64,000 nt of DNA from Clostridium cellulovorans 743B (GTDB lineage Bacteria > Bacillota > Clostridia > Clostridiales > Clostridiaceae), in contig NC_014393.1 of assembly GCF_000145275.1 (NCBI RefSeq), forward strand, positions 4,154,001-4,218,000. The letters run 5' to 3'. A program made the translations under genes and the position numbers. Every line of letters begins with the position of its first letter. The stretch's first letter is position 1. Shown here piece after piece: positions 8,425 through 15,909 of the stretch. The notes beneath the pieces are model-generated. The model saw nothing but the letters and a program-made list of their open reading frames with translations, made no database searches and was not told the origin of the DNA.

Positions 8425-9446
8425 CTTTTCTCCAACCTTTTCTTTTGTATATAGCAAAGATACGCATCTATAAAGTATTCATTTTTTTCTTTATCATAAA
8501 ATGAATATCTATGTGGTTTAACATCAGTATAATGTCCTTTATAGGTCTCAATAATCTCCTGCTCATCAGAATAATGATGTGGTATTTTTTCTTCTCCAGG
8601 CATGTTGTAAGTAAATGTATGCTTCTCAATTTCAATTCCAATACCATATCTTTCATCATTTCTAGAAGGGTAATCTACAAAAATAATTCCATTTGGCTTC
8701 ACTACTCTTAACATTTCATCCGCATGCTTTTTCATATCCTGTAGATTTCCATGACCAGACACCCATGTACATAATATTGCATCAAAGGTATTATCCTTGA
8801 ATGGAAGCTCTCTCATATCACAGCAAACTGTATCAATTTCAAAGCCAACCTTTTTTGCTTTTCTTCTAGTAACCTCTAAACCTTTTTCAGAAATATCACA
8901 AGCTGTTACACAGAATCCTTGTTTTGCTAAATATAAAGAGTGTCTTCCCATTCCACAACCTAAGTCTAATACTTTCTTCATATCATGGTTCTTAAAATAT
9001 TCTGCCGCTTCCATCACTGTTTTAAGTACTTCGCTCTGAACTTCTCCCTGCTTATGATAAATCTCATCCCATATTAATTCCCATTCAGTTTCGCTATTAT
9101 CAAAGAAATTGAAATCTATTAGTTTATTATCATTAATCATATTATCAAGCTTGTTAATCAAACTATTTAACCTATTTCTTTTAATGGACAATAATTGCTG
9201 CTGACATTCTAGTACTTTATGTTTATCATAATCAGCACTTCTTAAAATTTTTTTGATTCCCTCAAGTGAAACACCTAATTCTTTAAATAGTAAAATTTGT
9301 TGCAACATAATTAAATCATCATTTGTATATAATCTATAACCAGCCTCCGTAACTGTTGTTGGCTTTAACAAGTTAATTTCATCATAATAATGTAAGGTTC
9401 TTATACTAACGCCTGCTAACTTTGACACTTCATTTACAGTTCTCAT
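8421..9446 (-). CDS. MerR-type regulator fused to a SAM-dependent methyltransferase
   Basis: A 341-residue two-domain protein. Residues 1-70 are a MerR winged helix (VNEVSKLAGVSIRTLHYYDEINLL, then GYRLYTNDDL), followed by the dimerisation helix. From about residue 120 there is a class I methyltransferase with motif I VLDLGCGMGRHSLYLA, motif II acidic VTACDIS, and CDMRELPF. The start is ATG 9446, with GGGGGTG six bases upstream. The fusion replaces the usual ligand-binding tail of MerR proteins with an enzyme domain, so sensing may depend on SAM or the methyl acceptor. The promoter has a perfect MerR architecture at 9467-9497, implying autoregulation. The downstream gene overlaps by four bases. 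Confidence 0.85.
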   Translation of the reverse strand: MRTVNEVSKLAGVSIRTLHYYDEINLLKPTTVTEAGYRLYTNDDLIMLQQILLFKELGVSLEGIKKILRSADYDKHKVLECQQQLLSIKRNRLNSLINKLDNMINDNKLIDFNFFDNSETEWELIWDEIYHKQGEVQSEVLKTVMEAAEYFKNHDMKKVLDLGCGMGRHSLYLAKQGFCVTACDISEKGLEVTRRKAKKVGFEIDTVCCDMRELPFKDNTFDAILCTWVSGHGNLQDMKKHADEMLRVVKPNGIIFVDYPSRNDERYGIGIEIEKHTFTYNMPGEEKIPHHYSDEQEIIETYKGHYTDVKPHRYSFYDKEKNEYFIDAYLCYIQKKRLEKR

Positions 9447-9466
9447 AATATACACCCCCTAAAACT

Positions 9467-9497
9467 AGCATACACTATTACGTAACGTAAGAGTCAA
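9467..9497 (-). promoter_or_regulatory. MerR-type autoregulated promoter
   Basis: Minus strand: TTGACT, 19 bases, TATGCT. The spacer contains the palindrome TTACGTTACGTAA. This is the classic MerR operator placement, directly upstream of a MerR-domain gene. Confidence 0.8.
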
Positions 9498-9533
9498 TGG
9501 AATTCTAAGACAGCCATATATTTAAAAACGACA

Positions 9534-9565
9534 ATTAACAGAAGTTTAGATGAACTTCTGTTAAT
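9534..9565 (-). terminator. Terminator after the methyltransferase gene
   Basis: A perfect 13-bp inverted repeat (ATTAACAGAAGTT / AACTTCTGTTAAT) around a six-base loop, followed on the minus strand by a GTTTTT run. Confidence 0.75.
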
Positions 9566-9601
9566 ACTTGATATAATATTAAGATTACTCTTTAACTGAA
9601 T

Positions 9602-10183
9602 CTATTTTCTGCAACTAAAAAAGAAAATTTCTTCATCTTCTATATAACATTCTTTAAACCCATAATTCCTTGTAAGTTTTAATAATGTATCGTCACTTGG
9701 AATTGCATCTCTTCCTAAACTATAACCTATATTCCTATGATGTTCCTTTAACTTTTCTCTAGTCCTGGAATGAGCTATTGCAAAGGTTCCTCTATCTTTA
9801 AGATGTTTATAAACATTAGTGAAAACTGTATCTAAGTTTTCAAAGTGCGGTATGCTGTTAAAGATAACAAGGAAATCGAATTTCTCTCCTAAATCTATAT
9901 CTTCATCAAAATCAGCACAGATTGTTTTAGCTTCGAAATATAATTTCTTTAATTCTTTCAGCATATTTTCAGAAATATCTAAAGCAACATATTTACTTAA
10001 ACTTATATCTTTTAAGTTTTCATATAATACACCAGTACCAGAAGCCACATCTAATAATGACTCTCCTTCTGATATTCCAAGTTTTTTTATGATTTTATCT
10101 ATGATTGCAGTCTTTTCATCCGAGACCTCTTGCCAATTTTTATAGGTTTCATTGAAATATTCCTTTTGATTTTTTATCGCCAT
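9602..10183 (-). CDS. Class I SAM-dependent methyltransferase
   Basis: A 193-residue soluble methyltransferase. Motif I is LLDVASGTGVLYENL, the acidic strand-2 residue sits in YVALDISENML, and motif III is ADFDEDI...FDFLVIFNSIPHF. The start at ATG 10183 (MAIKNQKEYF) is preferred to one five codons earlier because GAGAGG lies upstream at a workable distance. The substrate is unknown; the size and motifs fit small-molecule or tRNA/ubiquinone-type methyltransferases. It ends at a strong terminator, so it is separate from the MerR-methyltransferase unit downstream. Confidence 0.75.
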   Translation of the reverse strand: MAIKNQKEYFNETYKNWQEVSDEKTAIIDKIIKKLGISEGESLLDVASGTGVLYENLKDISLSKYVALDISENMLKELKKLYFEAKTICADFDEDIDLGEKFDFLVIFNSIPHFENLDTVFTNVYKHLKDRGTFAIAHSRTREKLKEHHRNIGYSLGRDAIPSDDTLLKLTRNYGFKECYIEDEEIFFFSCRK

Positions 10184-10215
10184 CTTAGTGCCTCTCATTT
10201 ATCTTTTTATTCATC

Positions 10216-10386
10216 TCATATATAGCAATAAAAAAGTTCCTTATATATTCCTATCTGATATATAAAACTGAATTTTCCTCTAGCTATTTCCTTTTGAAAT
10301 TCAGAACATAAATAAGCATCTGCTTCCTTTAATAACTACTCATCATTTCATAATTCATCAATAATACTTAAAATTATATCATACAC
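10216..10386 (-). pseudogene. Decayed small gene remnant
   Basis: A 57-codon frame on the minus strand reads like protein throughout (for example KEADAYLCSEFQKEIARGKF, then SFIYQIGIYKELFYCY) but is broken by in-frame TGA and TAG about a quarter of the way in. It lies directly downstream of the WYL gene. The amino acid composition and helix-like periodicity argue that it was once coding; I do not recognise the family. Confidence 0.4.
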
Positions 10387-10402
10387 CTTTCAGTACCAAT
10401 AA

Positions 10403-11395
10403 CTAACAAGATTTTAAAATATCTATAATTTTATTTCTTACACACTCAGGAGATTTTACTGTTACATAAGGACCCAAGGATAAAATTTTTCTTATAACCT
10501 CATCCTCATCAAAGGTATAATAAAAAACCTTAACCTCATATTTATTATCACCCAAGTTTCTTGTACTTCTTTCATAAGAAGAGAGCCCCATAAAGCATCT
10601 TTCCATGGCCATCTTTTCATCAATAAGCTCCAAAACTATAGGTTCCTTAGAATATCTAGTATCCTTTAAGTTCCTAATAATCTCTTCTCTACTCTTACTA
10701 ACCTTAATATTAGGCTCCAATGCTATAGTTTTAACATTCTTTAATAAAAGCATGATAGGTCTATCTTCATCTATAGAGTGAACTGATAATCTAAAATTCT
10801 CATCCCTCAATGAATACTCAACTCTAATCGGTATGGCAACCTTGTCCTTATATTCATTTCCGTTTTTATCTACACTTGTATATCTTATAGGTGAATTATT
10901 TAAAATCCCTTCAATTACAGTAAAAAAAACTTCTCTAAGAAGCCTAAAATCATTTTCTTCATCATCCCAAAGTCTATTGGTCTTTTCTATTACATCACTG
11001 TCAATAGCTTGTACATCTTCTAGTTCTTCTTGAAGCTTTGATACTAGTGTATCTCCTAAAAGATTTCTTGCTGTTTTCTCTTTTAACATTACTTTAAGCC
11101 ACTGTTTTTCCACCTTAGAAAACCTAACGGCAAGTGGCAAGTCTTTATAATTTTCTAAAATCGGATAATATTTTTCCTTTTCTTTCTTAAGTAGATTAAG
11201 ATTCTCCTCTTCACTATACTGATTTAAAATTAATCCCTCAAAGGTTATAAAATCCTTACCTATTAACTTTTCCTCATAAGCTTCTTTATCTATAATTTCT
11301 AATATTTCCTCTTTAAATAAGCCATCCTTTGATAAATTCAATATCTTAAAAACCAAATTAAAATATCTATTTTTATATTCATGAAATAACTCCAT
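10403..11395 (-). CDS. WYL-domain transcriptional regulator (second of a tandem pair)
   Basis: A 330-residue WYL-type protein. A central WYL segment covers about residues 145-235 (a strand-rich part with AIPIRVEYSLRDENFRLSVHSIDEDRPIMLLL corresponds to the VIP...LRYS..R.YLVAY pattern), followed by a WCX-like C-terminal domain (about 240-330). The N-terminal region is helical and lacks an obvious classic HTH. Its start lies inside the end of the upstream WYL gene (17-base overlap, GGAGATG ribosome site), so the two are translationally coupled. Tandem WYL genes acting as a heteromer are known from the PafB-PafC pair of actinobacteria. Here the pair closes the Y RNA-rsr-rtcB operon. Confidence 0.75.
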   Translation of the reverse strand: MELFHEYKNRYFNLVFKILNLSKDGLFKEEILEIIDKEAYEEKLIGKDFITFEGLILNQYSEEENLNLLKKEKEKYYPILENYKDLPLAVRFSKVEKQWLKVMLKEKTARNLLGDTLVSKLQEELEDVQAIDSDVIEKTNRLWDDEENDFRLLREVFFTVIEGILNNSPIRYTSVDKNGNEYKDKVAIPIRVEYSLRDENFRLSVHSIDEDRPIMLLLKNVKTIALEPNIKVSKSREEIIRNLKDTRYSKEPIVLELIDEKMAMERCFMGLSSYERSTRNLGDNKYEVKVFYYTFDEDEVIRKILSLGPYVTVKSPECVRNKIIDILKSC

Positions 11396-12668
11396 AGTTT
11401 TTAAGCATCTCCTTCAAATCATTATTTATCTTTCGTCTTATGTAACTTGGCTCTATGACCTCTATTTTGCCGTAATATCCTCTTATCCAAGGTATCATTT
11501 CATAACAATCATTGACATCCTTTGTAAATATGAAACTATTCTCTCCATCCTCATAGGCAGTATAAGTTTTAAGCTCCCTTTTCATTTTTTCTACAATGTA
11601 CATTTCATTATTATCCTTGATAGTTATTTTAAACTTAAGAGTTTGAAGCTGACTTTTGCCATTTAATTGGGTAGCTGACCAACTATTTTCCATAGCAGAA
11701 CTATATTTTTCTAAAAGTTCTTCTACCTGATAATGCTCCTCTAAAATTTTAACTTCAGTGATTCTATCAAGCCTTGCTACAAGGCATCTATCCTTCTGAA
11801 AGGCCACTAAATAAAATCTTCCACACTCTACATCATAACGAATTTTATAAGGTATAACAGCTTCGTCGTCATACCTTATTCTTCTATTCTTATTTAAATT
11901 GTACTCTATTTTTATCTTTCTCTTTTCGCTTATAGCCTTAATTAATTTCCAAAGTATTTCTTCTTCTATGATTGGATGAAAATGAAGCTTCTGATATTGA
12001 AAAATATCCTCATAATTTTCATTTATATTTCTATGAAAATTCATATATTGCTTCAAGGTATCCTGAAAATAATATCCCCCAATGTTCGGGAATATTATAT
12101 TTTTATATAACGATGTTACTAGATAAAGACAAACTATTTCTTTATTATCTAAATCCTTTAAAATATCTTTGGCTAAAGAATATTGCTTGACCCTTCCTTG
12201 TTTTTCACAATTAATCAATCCCATTGACTCACTAAGTTCTTTTAACTTTCTTTCTATGGTCTTGCTGCTTATTTTATCGTAATCCAAAAGTTCCTTGTCT
12301 AATAAAAACTCTTCTAACTGCTTAAAGTTAATAGCTCCATCTTGATAGTTTAGAGCCAAAAGAATGTGATAATAAAGTAATAAATCAGCTTTGGTAAAAC
12401 TCTTATTTAGATAGGTGCTAACTAAAAAGTTTTTAGTATTTGTAATAGAATCATAACTTAAGCTTAAAAGCTTAGTTTTCCCCTCTCTATCAAACTTAAT
12501 AAAATCCTTTTCTATATACTGCTGTATTCTTCTCATTTCGTAGCTTACTTTTCTAGAACTCACTATTTTTTTATTTTCATAGTCTTCTCTTGAAAAGCAT
12601 CCATATAAAAATACATCCCTCAATATGGAGCGTATAAGATCATAATGTTTTATAAAATCATTAAACAT
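11379..12668 (-). CDS. WYL-domain transcriptional regulator (first of a tandem pair)
   Basis: A 429-residue WYL protein: a helical N-terminal half with a probable DNA-binding region (about residues 100-165, TKADLLLYYHILLALNYQDG, then a KTIERKLKELSES recognition-like helix), a WYL core at about 245-320 (KAISEKRKIKIEYNLNKNRR, VIPYKIRYDVECGRFYLVAF, RLDRI), and a WCX C-terminal domain. WYL domains bind ligands such as nucleic acid fragments or nucleotides in the systems studied. It lies 19 bases after rtcB, with a GAGAGGTG ribosome site, and overlaps the next WYL gene. Inference: it and its partner control the RNA-repair operon, the place RtcR occupies in enterobacteria. Confidence 0.82.
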   Translation of the reverse strand: MFNDFIKHYDLIRSILRDVFLYGCFSREDYENKKIVSSRKVSYEMRRIQQYIEKDFIKFDREGKTKLLSLSYDSITNTKNFLVSTYLNKSFTKADLLLYYHILLALNYQDGAINFKQLEEFLLDKELLDYDKISSKTIERKLKELSESMGLINCEKQGRVKQYSLAKDILKDLDNKEIVCLYLVTSLYKNIIFPNIGGYYFQDTLKQYMNFHRNINENYEDIFQYQKLHFHPIIEEEILWKLIKAISEKRKIKIEYNLNKNRRIRYDDEAVIPYKIRYDVECGRFYLVAFQKDRCLVARLDRITEVKILEEHYQVEELLEKYSSAMENSWSATQLNGKSQLQTLKFKITIKDNNEMYIVEKMKRELKTYTAYEDGENSFIFTKDVNDCYEMIPWIRGYYGKIEVIEPSYIRRKINNDLKEMLKNYGVIS

Positions 12669-12687
12669 TTAGCACCTCTCTATAAAG

Positions 12688-13911
12688 TTATCCTTGAGCT
12701 TTAAAATTATATATTGGTTTAATTATATCAATAATCTCCACAGTTTCGACAATATTTTCGATAATTTCTTTCATCGGTTTATATACCATTGGAGCTTCAT
12801 CTATTGTTGCCTCTGTAACAGTTGTAGAATATATTCCCTCCATAGATTTTTTAAACTCTTCATAATCAACCTTTTCTTTGGCTTTTGTTCTACTCATTAA
12901 TCTTCCAGCTCCATGTGGTGCAGAATAATTCCAATCCTCATTACCTTTTCCAACACAAATAAGGCTTCCATCTCTCATGTTTATTGGAATAAGTAGCTTT
13001 TCTCCTTCATAAGCTGAAATACTACCTTTTCTTATAATGTTATCTTTGAAATTAATATAATTATGAATAGTAGTGAAAGCCTGAAACTCTTTCAAACTCT
13101 TGCCTAAAAGCTTATTAAGAATAATCTCTGCCATAACTTCTCTATTTAGTGTTGCGTATTCTTGACATATGTTCATATCATGAAGATATTCTTCTCTATA
13201 CTTTCCAGTTAAAAAGCATAAATCTCTTGGGTAAACTGGATTTAACTGATCATAGTTCTTTTTTAAAAACTTTAATTCCTTTTCTATTTCTTTTCTCTTT
13301 CCACATTCTTTAAAGTTCTTGATAATTTCATCTCTCTTAATAAAATAATCTTCTTTACCAGAACATAAATCTATAGCTAAATTCTGATATAAATCTGCAA
13401 CTTGTGTACCTAAATTTCTACTTCCTGAATGAATTACTAAATAAACAGTGCCATCGTCCCCTTTATCAACCTCAATAAAGTGGTTTCCTCCACCTAGAGT
13501 TCCTATGCTTCGCTCTATTCTCTTTGTATTTTTTAAATCTCGGAAACATTTTAAATCTTGCAACTTTTCAAATCTAACAGTTCTACCTTCATGAGTGTTT
13601 TTACCTGATGGTATATATTTATTTATAACTTTATCTAACATTTCTAAATCTAAATCAACTTTACCAAGATTAACTGTCAGCATGCCACAACCTATGTCCA
13701 CTCCAACAATATTAGGAATTACCTTATCTCCTAAATCTGCTGTAAAACCTATAACACAGCCTGATCCTTTATGGGTATCTGGCATTATTCTAACCTTGCA
13801 GCCTTCAACAAAAGGTTGGTTGCAAAGCTCAACTAATTGTTCAATTGCTTCTTCTGCTATATTATTTGTAAATACTTTTGCAGTATTATACTTACCCTGT
13901 ACTATTTTCAT
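12688..13911 (-). CDS. rtcB: RNA-splicing ligase RtcB
   Basis: 407 residues, the length of E. coli RtcB. It joins RNA 2',3'-cyclic phosphate or 3'-phosphate ends to 5'-OH ends using Mn2+ and GTP through a guanylylated histidine. Visible active-site residues: GVDIGCGM (D72, C75), GGGNHF (N143, H144), HSGSRNLG (H161), TIHNYI (H283) and APHGAGR with the guanylate-accepting H334. All are intact, so it should be active. The start overlaps the end of the upstream TROVE gene by 20 bases, with an AAGGAG ribosome site. The pairing with Rsr/Ro60 and a Y RNA mirrors rtc operons of proteobacteria and points to repair of cleaved tRNA or other structured RNA after stress. Confidence 0.95.
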   Translation of the reverse strand: MKIVQGKYNTAKVFTNNIAEEAIEQLVELCNQPFVEGCKVRIMPDTHKGSGCVIGFTADLGDKVIPNIVGVDIGCGMLTVNLGKVDLDLEMLDKVINKYIPSGKNTHEGRTVRFEKLQDLKCFRDLKNTKRIERSIGTLGGGNHFIEVDKGDDGTVYLVIHSGSRNLGTQVADLYQNLAIDLCSGKEDYFIKRDEIIKNFKECGKRKEIEKELKFLKKNYDQLNPVYPRDLCFLTGKYREEYLHDMNICQEYATLNREVMAEIILNKLLGKSLKEFQAFTTIHNYINFKDNIIRKGSISAYEGEKLLIPINMRDGSLICVGKGNEDWNYSAPHGAGRLMSRTKAKEKVDYEEFKKSMEGIYSTTVTEATIDEAPMVYKPMKEIIENIVETVEIIDIIKPIYNFKAQG

Positions 13912-15358
13912 AATTACCTTGCTCCTTAAAATAATAGTTTTCTATTTTGCTTCTTAAATTTCCTAACCCTTCTTCAACAGTAGAAATAAATTCTAAAGTT
14001 CTTTCGCTCCAGCCTGCAATTATATTAATTTGCTCTCCATAGAACTGTTGTGTTCCATAGCCTTGCATATCTATTCCATGAACCCAAACCTTTTGATTTA
14101 TCTTCTTTTTATATTCCTCAACATATTCTTGGCAAGTACTCTGATATCCACGATTTATTTCGTTATCAGATAGTATTATTATTCTATCTACATAAATATT
14201 ATTATCCAATAAATACTTTATCGGTAATGTAATATCAGTGCCACCACCAGTAACAGGTATCGATAAGGCATTTGATATAATACCGTTAGTACTAGCTATT
14301 GGTCTTAACTTAAACCTTATATCAAAGGTACTTGTAATAGCATCCTCACAGATATAATTAGCCATTGCCATCATAAGCACCGCAATATCTGCTGAAGTAA
14401 TTTCACTATTTGCACTTATTGGGAATGTCATTGAACCTGAGACATCAGCAGAAACAAAGGTCTTACCCTTAAGCTTTGTAACATTATTAGTTGAATGTTT
14501 AATTGACGTTTCTAAAGCATCATACAATTTTGAACTCCCAAAATTTTCTCTATATAAAACACTAAATGCTGTATAAAATCTAAAAGGTAATTGTTTGCTT
14601 TTAATTACTCTTTCTTTATTCGCCAACATTTCATAGACCTTATCTAAATTCCTTGGATTAGCCTTTACTATATTTCTTAGATTTCTTAATAAAGCCATAT
14701 ATCCAAGGTTATTATTCTCAATTAACTGCTCCCAAGACTCCTTTGTATTTCCCTGTGCTGATAATTTTGTTTGCCATGTAGTAGGAGTTCTTAGGTTTCC
14801 TTCTAGTAACCGCTTAAACATATTACTTTGTTCTTGATTCTTTGCCTTTGGATGAACTAAACACAATATATCTCTAAGCTTTACTTCTTTATCTCCATTA
14901 TATTTAGCTAAGCTATATTCATCAAAAGTTAATAACTTATCTGCTATTCCCTTCTTCACTGAGTTAGGTATCGGCTTTCCAAATTCATTTAGATAATACA
15001 CTAAAATCTCTGACATATCGTCTACTCTCTCGATTACTTCATTTATAGTTTCTCTAGCATATCTTTTGCCTAAAGGTGACTTTGCGAGTTCCGAAACTAA
15101 AACATGAGATATGCTTCTTAAATGCATTTCTTTTCTAGCGTATATAGCTAAATTAGCAATAAAAGCCGGATCTATTTTGCAAACCGCTCTTATGTCATTA
15201 ATAATTTCAGAAGAATTATTTCCATAGAATTTATCTTCTCCAAAGAAGCATGATAAAACTTCTATTATTAACCTATCTATTAGACTCATTTTATAAGCTA
15301 TATGTCCTTGGTTATTTTTGAATAAATTCTTTGAGTTTCTGTTAAACTTACTCATCAT
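13892..15358 (-). CDS. rsr: TROVE-domain Ro60 orthologue (Rsr)
   Basis: A 488-residue protein. The N-terminal two thirds is the helical-repeat TROVE ring (INDIRAVCKIDPAFIANLAIYARKEMHLRS, then AKNQEQSNMFKRLLEG and TTWQTKLSAQG), which in Ro60 holds misfolded RNA ends in its cavity and Y RNA on its outer face. The C-terminal third is a von Willebrand A-like domain with the MIDAS DVSGSM and a later GGGTDITLP, where bacterial Ro proteins bind a metal. The ribosome site is AAGGAG. A Y RNA with a tRNA-like module is encoded just upstream and RtcB is coupled downstream. Cytoplasmic; the likely job is RNA surveillance with the Y RNA as tether or gate. Confidence 0.93.
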   Translation of the reverse strand: MMSKFNRNSKNLFKNNQGHIAYKMSLIDRLIIEVLSCFFGEDKFYGNNSSEIINDIRAVCKIDPAFIANLAIYARKEMHLRSISHVLVSELAKSPLGKRYARETINEVIERVDDMSEILVYYLNEFGKPIPNSVKKGIADKLLTFDEYSLAKYNGDKEVKLRDILCLVHPKAKNQEQSNMFKRLLEGNLRTPTTWQTKLSAQGNTKESWEQLIENNNLGYMALLRNLRNIVKANPRNLDKVYEMLANKERVIKSKQLPFRFYTAFSVLYRENFGSSKLYDALETSIKHSTNNVTKLKGKTFVSADVSGSMTFPISANSEITSADIAVLMMAMANYICEDAITSTFDIRFKLRPIASTNGIISNALSIPVTGGGTDITLPIKYLLDNNIYVDRIIILSDNEINRGYQSTCQEYVEEYKKKINQKVWVHGIDMQGYGTQQFYGEQINIIAGWSERTLEFISTVEEGLGNLRSKIENYYFKEQGNYENSTG

Positions 15359-15405
15359 TCACACTCCTTTTAGCTATATACTAAATAATAAATACTTACT
15401 GATAG

Positions 15406-15433
15406 AAAAAAACCCCCTTTGTTTCCTCAGGGG
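15406..15433 (-). terminator. Y RNA terminator (hairpin unit A)
   Basis: The minus strand reads CCCCT-GAGGAAACAA-AGGGG followed by seven T. It belongs to a 63-bp unit (to about 15470) related to the three tandem units at 15710-15909. Only about 40 bases separate it from the rsr ribosome site, so rsr has no room for its own promoter and must depend on read-through. Confidence 0.8.
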
Positions 15434-15479
15434 AATAAGTTCCGCTGACCAAATCAGAGATTTAGATCATTTTTGGAGA

Positions 15480-15653
15480 AAAACTATTTGAGTAATAGTG
15501 CTCTACCCAACTGAGCTACCAATAATATCACCAATAATGTTATTATCAAAGATAATATTTTATCACGAATACTATTGGACAGGACTCGAACCTGTGACAA
15601 CTTTCAACCAGAATGAAGTAACTCAAATATGCACTGCCTTGTGCTGAACTTAC
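15480..15653 (-). ncRNA. yrlA: Y RNA of the YrlA type with circularly permuted tRNA-like module
   Basis: On the minus strand the order is: hairpin GCAC/GTGC; closing-stem strand TATTTGAGT (15629-15621); T arm ACAGG-TTCGAGT-CCTGT (15595-15579); acceptor 3' strand CCAATAG (15578-15572); a 46-base linker; acceptor 5' strand TTATTGG (15525-15519); D arm GCTC-AGTTGGGTA-GAGC (15516-15500); and strand ACTCAAATA (15493-15485), which pairs exactly with the first closing strand. The acceptor strands pair over all seven positions. So the tRNA-like fold is entered from the anticodon side with its acceptor end capped, as in bacterial YrlA RNAs. It sits directly upstream of rsr. A TATAAT lies at 15665-15660. 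The ends are approximate; the 3' end may extend to the terminator at 15406. Confidence 0.85.
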
Positions 15654-15659
15654 AATATC

Positions 15660-15688
15660 ATTATATTTATTCCTGCATCTGAGTAAAA
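15660..15688 (-). promoter_or_regulatory. Probable promoter of the Y RNA-rsr-rtcB-WYL operon
   Basis: A consensus TATAAT on the minus strand (15665-15660) with a weak -35 (TTTTAC) 17 bases upstream. The poor -35 suits an activated promoter, for which the WYL pair is the obvious candidate. Confidence 0.45.
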
Positions 15689-15709
15689 GACAAAAACCTT
15701 GCAAAAAAA

Positions 15710-15909
15710 CTCCCCTTCGATTCCTCAGGGGAGTAAATTCCACTAGCTAAATCAGAGATTTAGAGTGTTTTTATAGGAAACTCCTCATCGATTCCTCTGA
15801 GGAGTAAGTTCCACTAGCTAAATCAGAGATTTAGAGTGTTTTTATAGGAAACTCCTCATCGATTCCTCTGAGGAGTAAGTTCCACTAGCTAAATCAGAGA
15901 TTTAGAGTG
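15710..15909 (-). repeat. Three tandem 71-bp double-hairpin units (B, C, D)
   Basis: Units begin at 15710, 15781 and 15852 with exactly 71-bp spacing; C and D are identical over 59 bases, and D runs into the dus stop codon. On the minus strand each unit has a hairpin CTAAATC-TCT-GATTTAG, then GGAACTTA, then a second hairpin with loop GAGGAATCGA. The second stem is ACTCCCCT/AGGGGAGT in B but ACTCCTCA/TGAGGAGT in C and D: two base pairs changed on both sides. B ends in seven T and can terminate; C and D do not. A fourth, diverged unit follows the Y RNA. The compensatory changes imply selection on RNA or single-strand structure. Confidence 0.9.

Noticed and set aside
8511..8711. Plus-strand frames antisense to the methyltransferase fusion
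   Set aside because: They are shadows of a gene with clear MerR and SAM-binding motifs and lack ribosome sites.
15480..15653. A normal or decayed tRNA gene
   Set aside because: D and T arms are in reversed order, the acceptor halves still pair perfectly, and the outer ends form an extra stem next to rsr. This fits a YrlA-type Y RNA rather than decay.
15546..15743. 65-codon minus-strand frame across the Y RNA region
   Set aside because: It runs through the paired arms of the tRNA-like RNA and one hairpin repeat, has no ribosome site, and its peptide looks like no protein.
15710..15909. CRISPR array
   Set aside because: The 71-bp units are contiguous with no unique spacers between them, and no cas genes are nearby.
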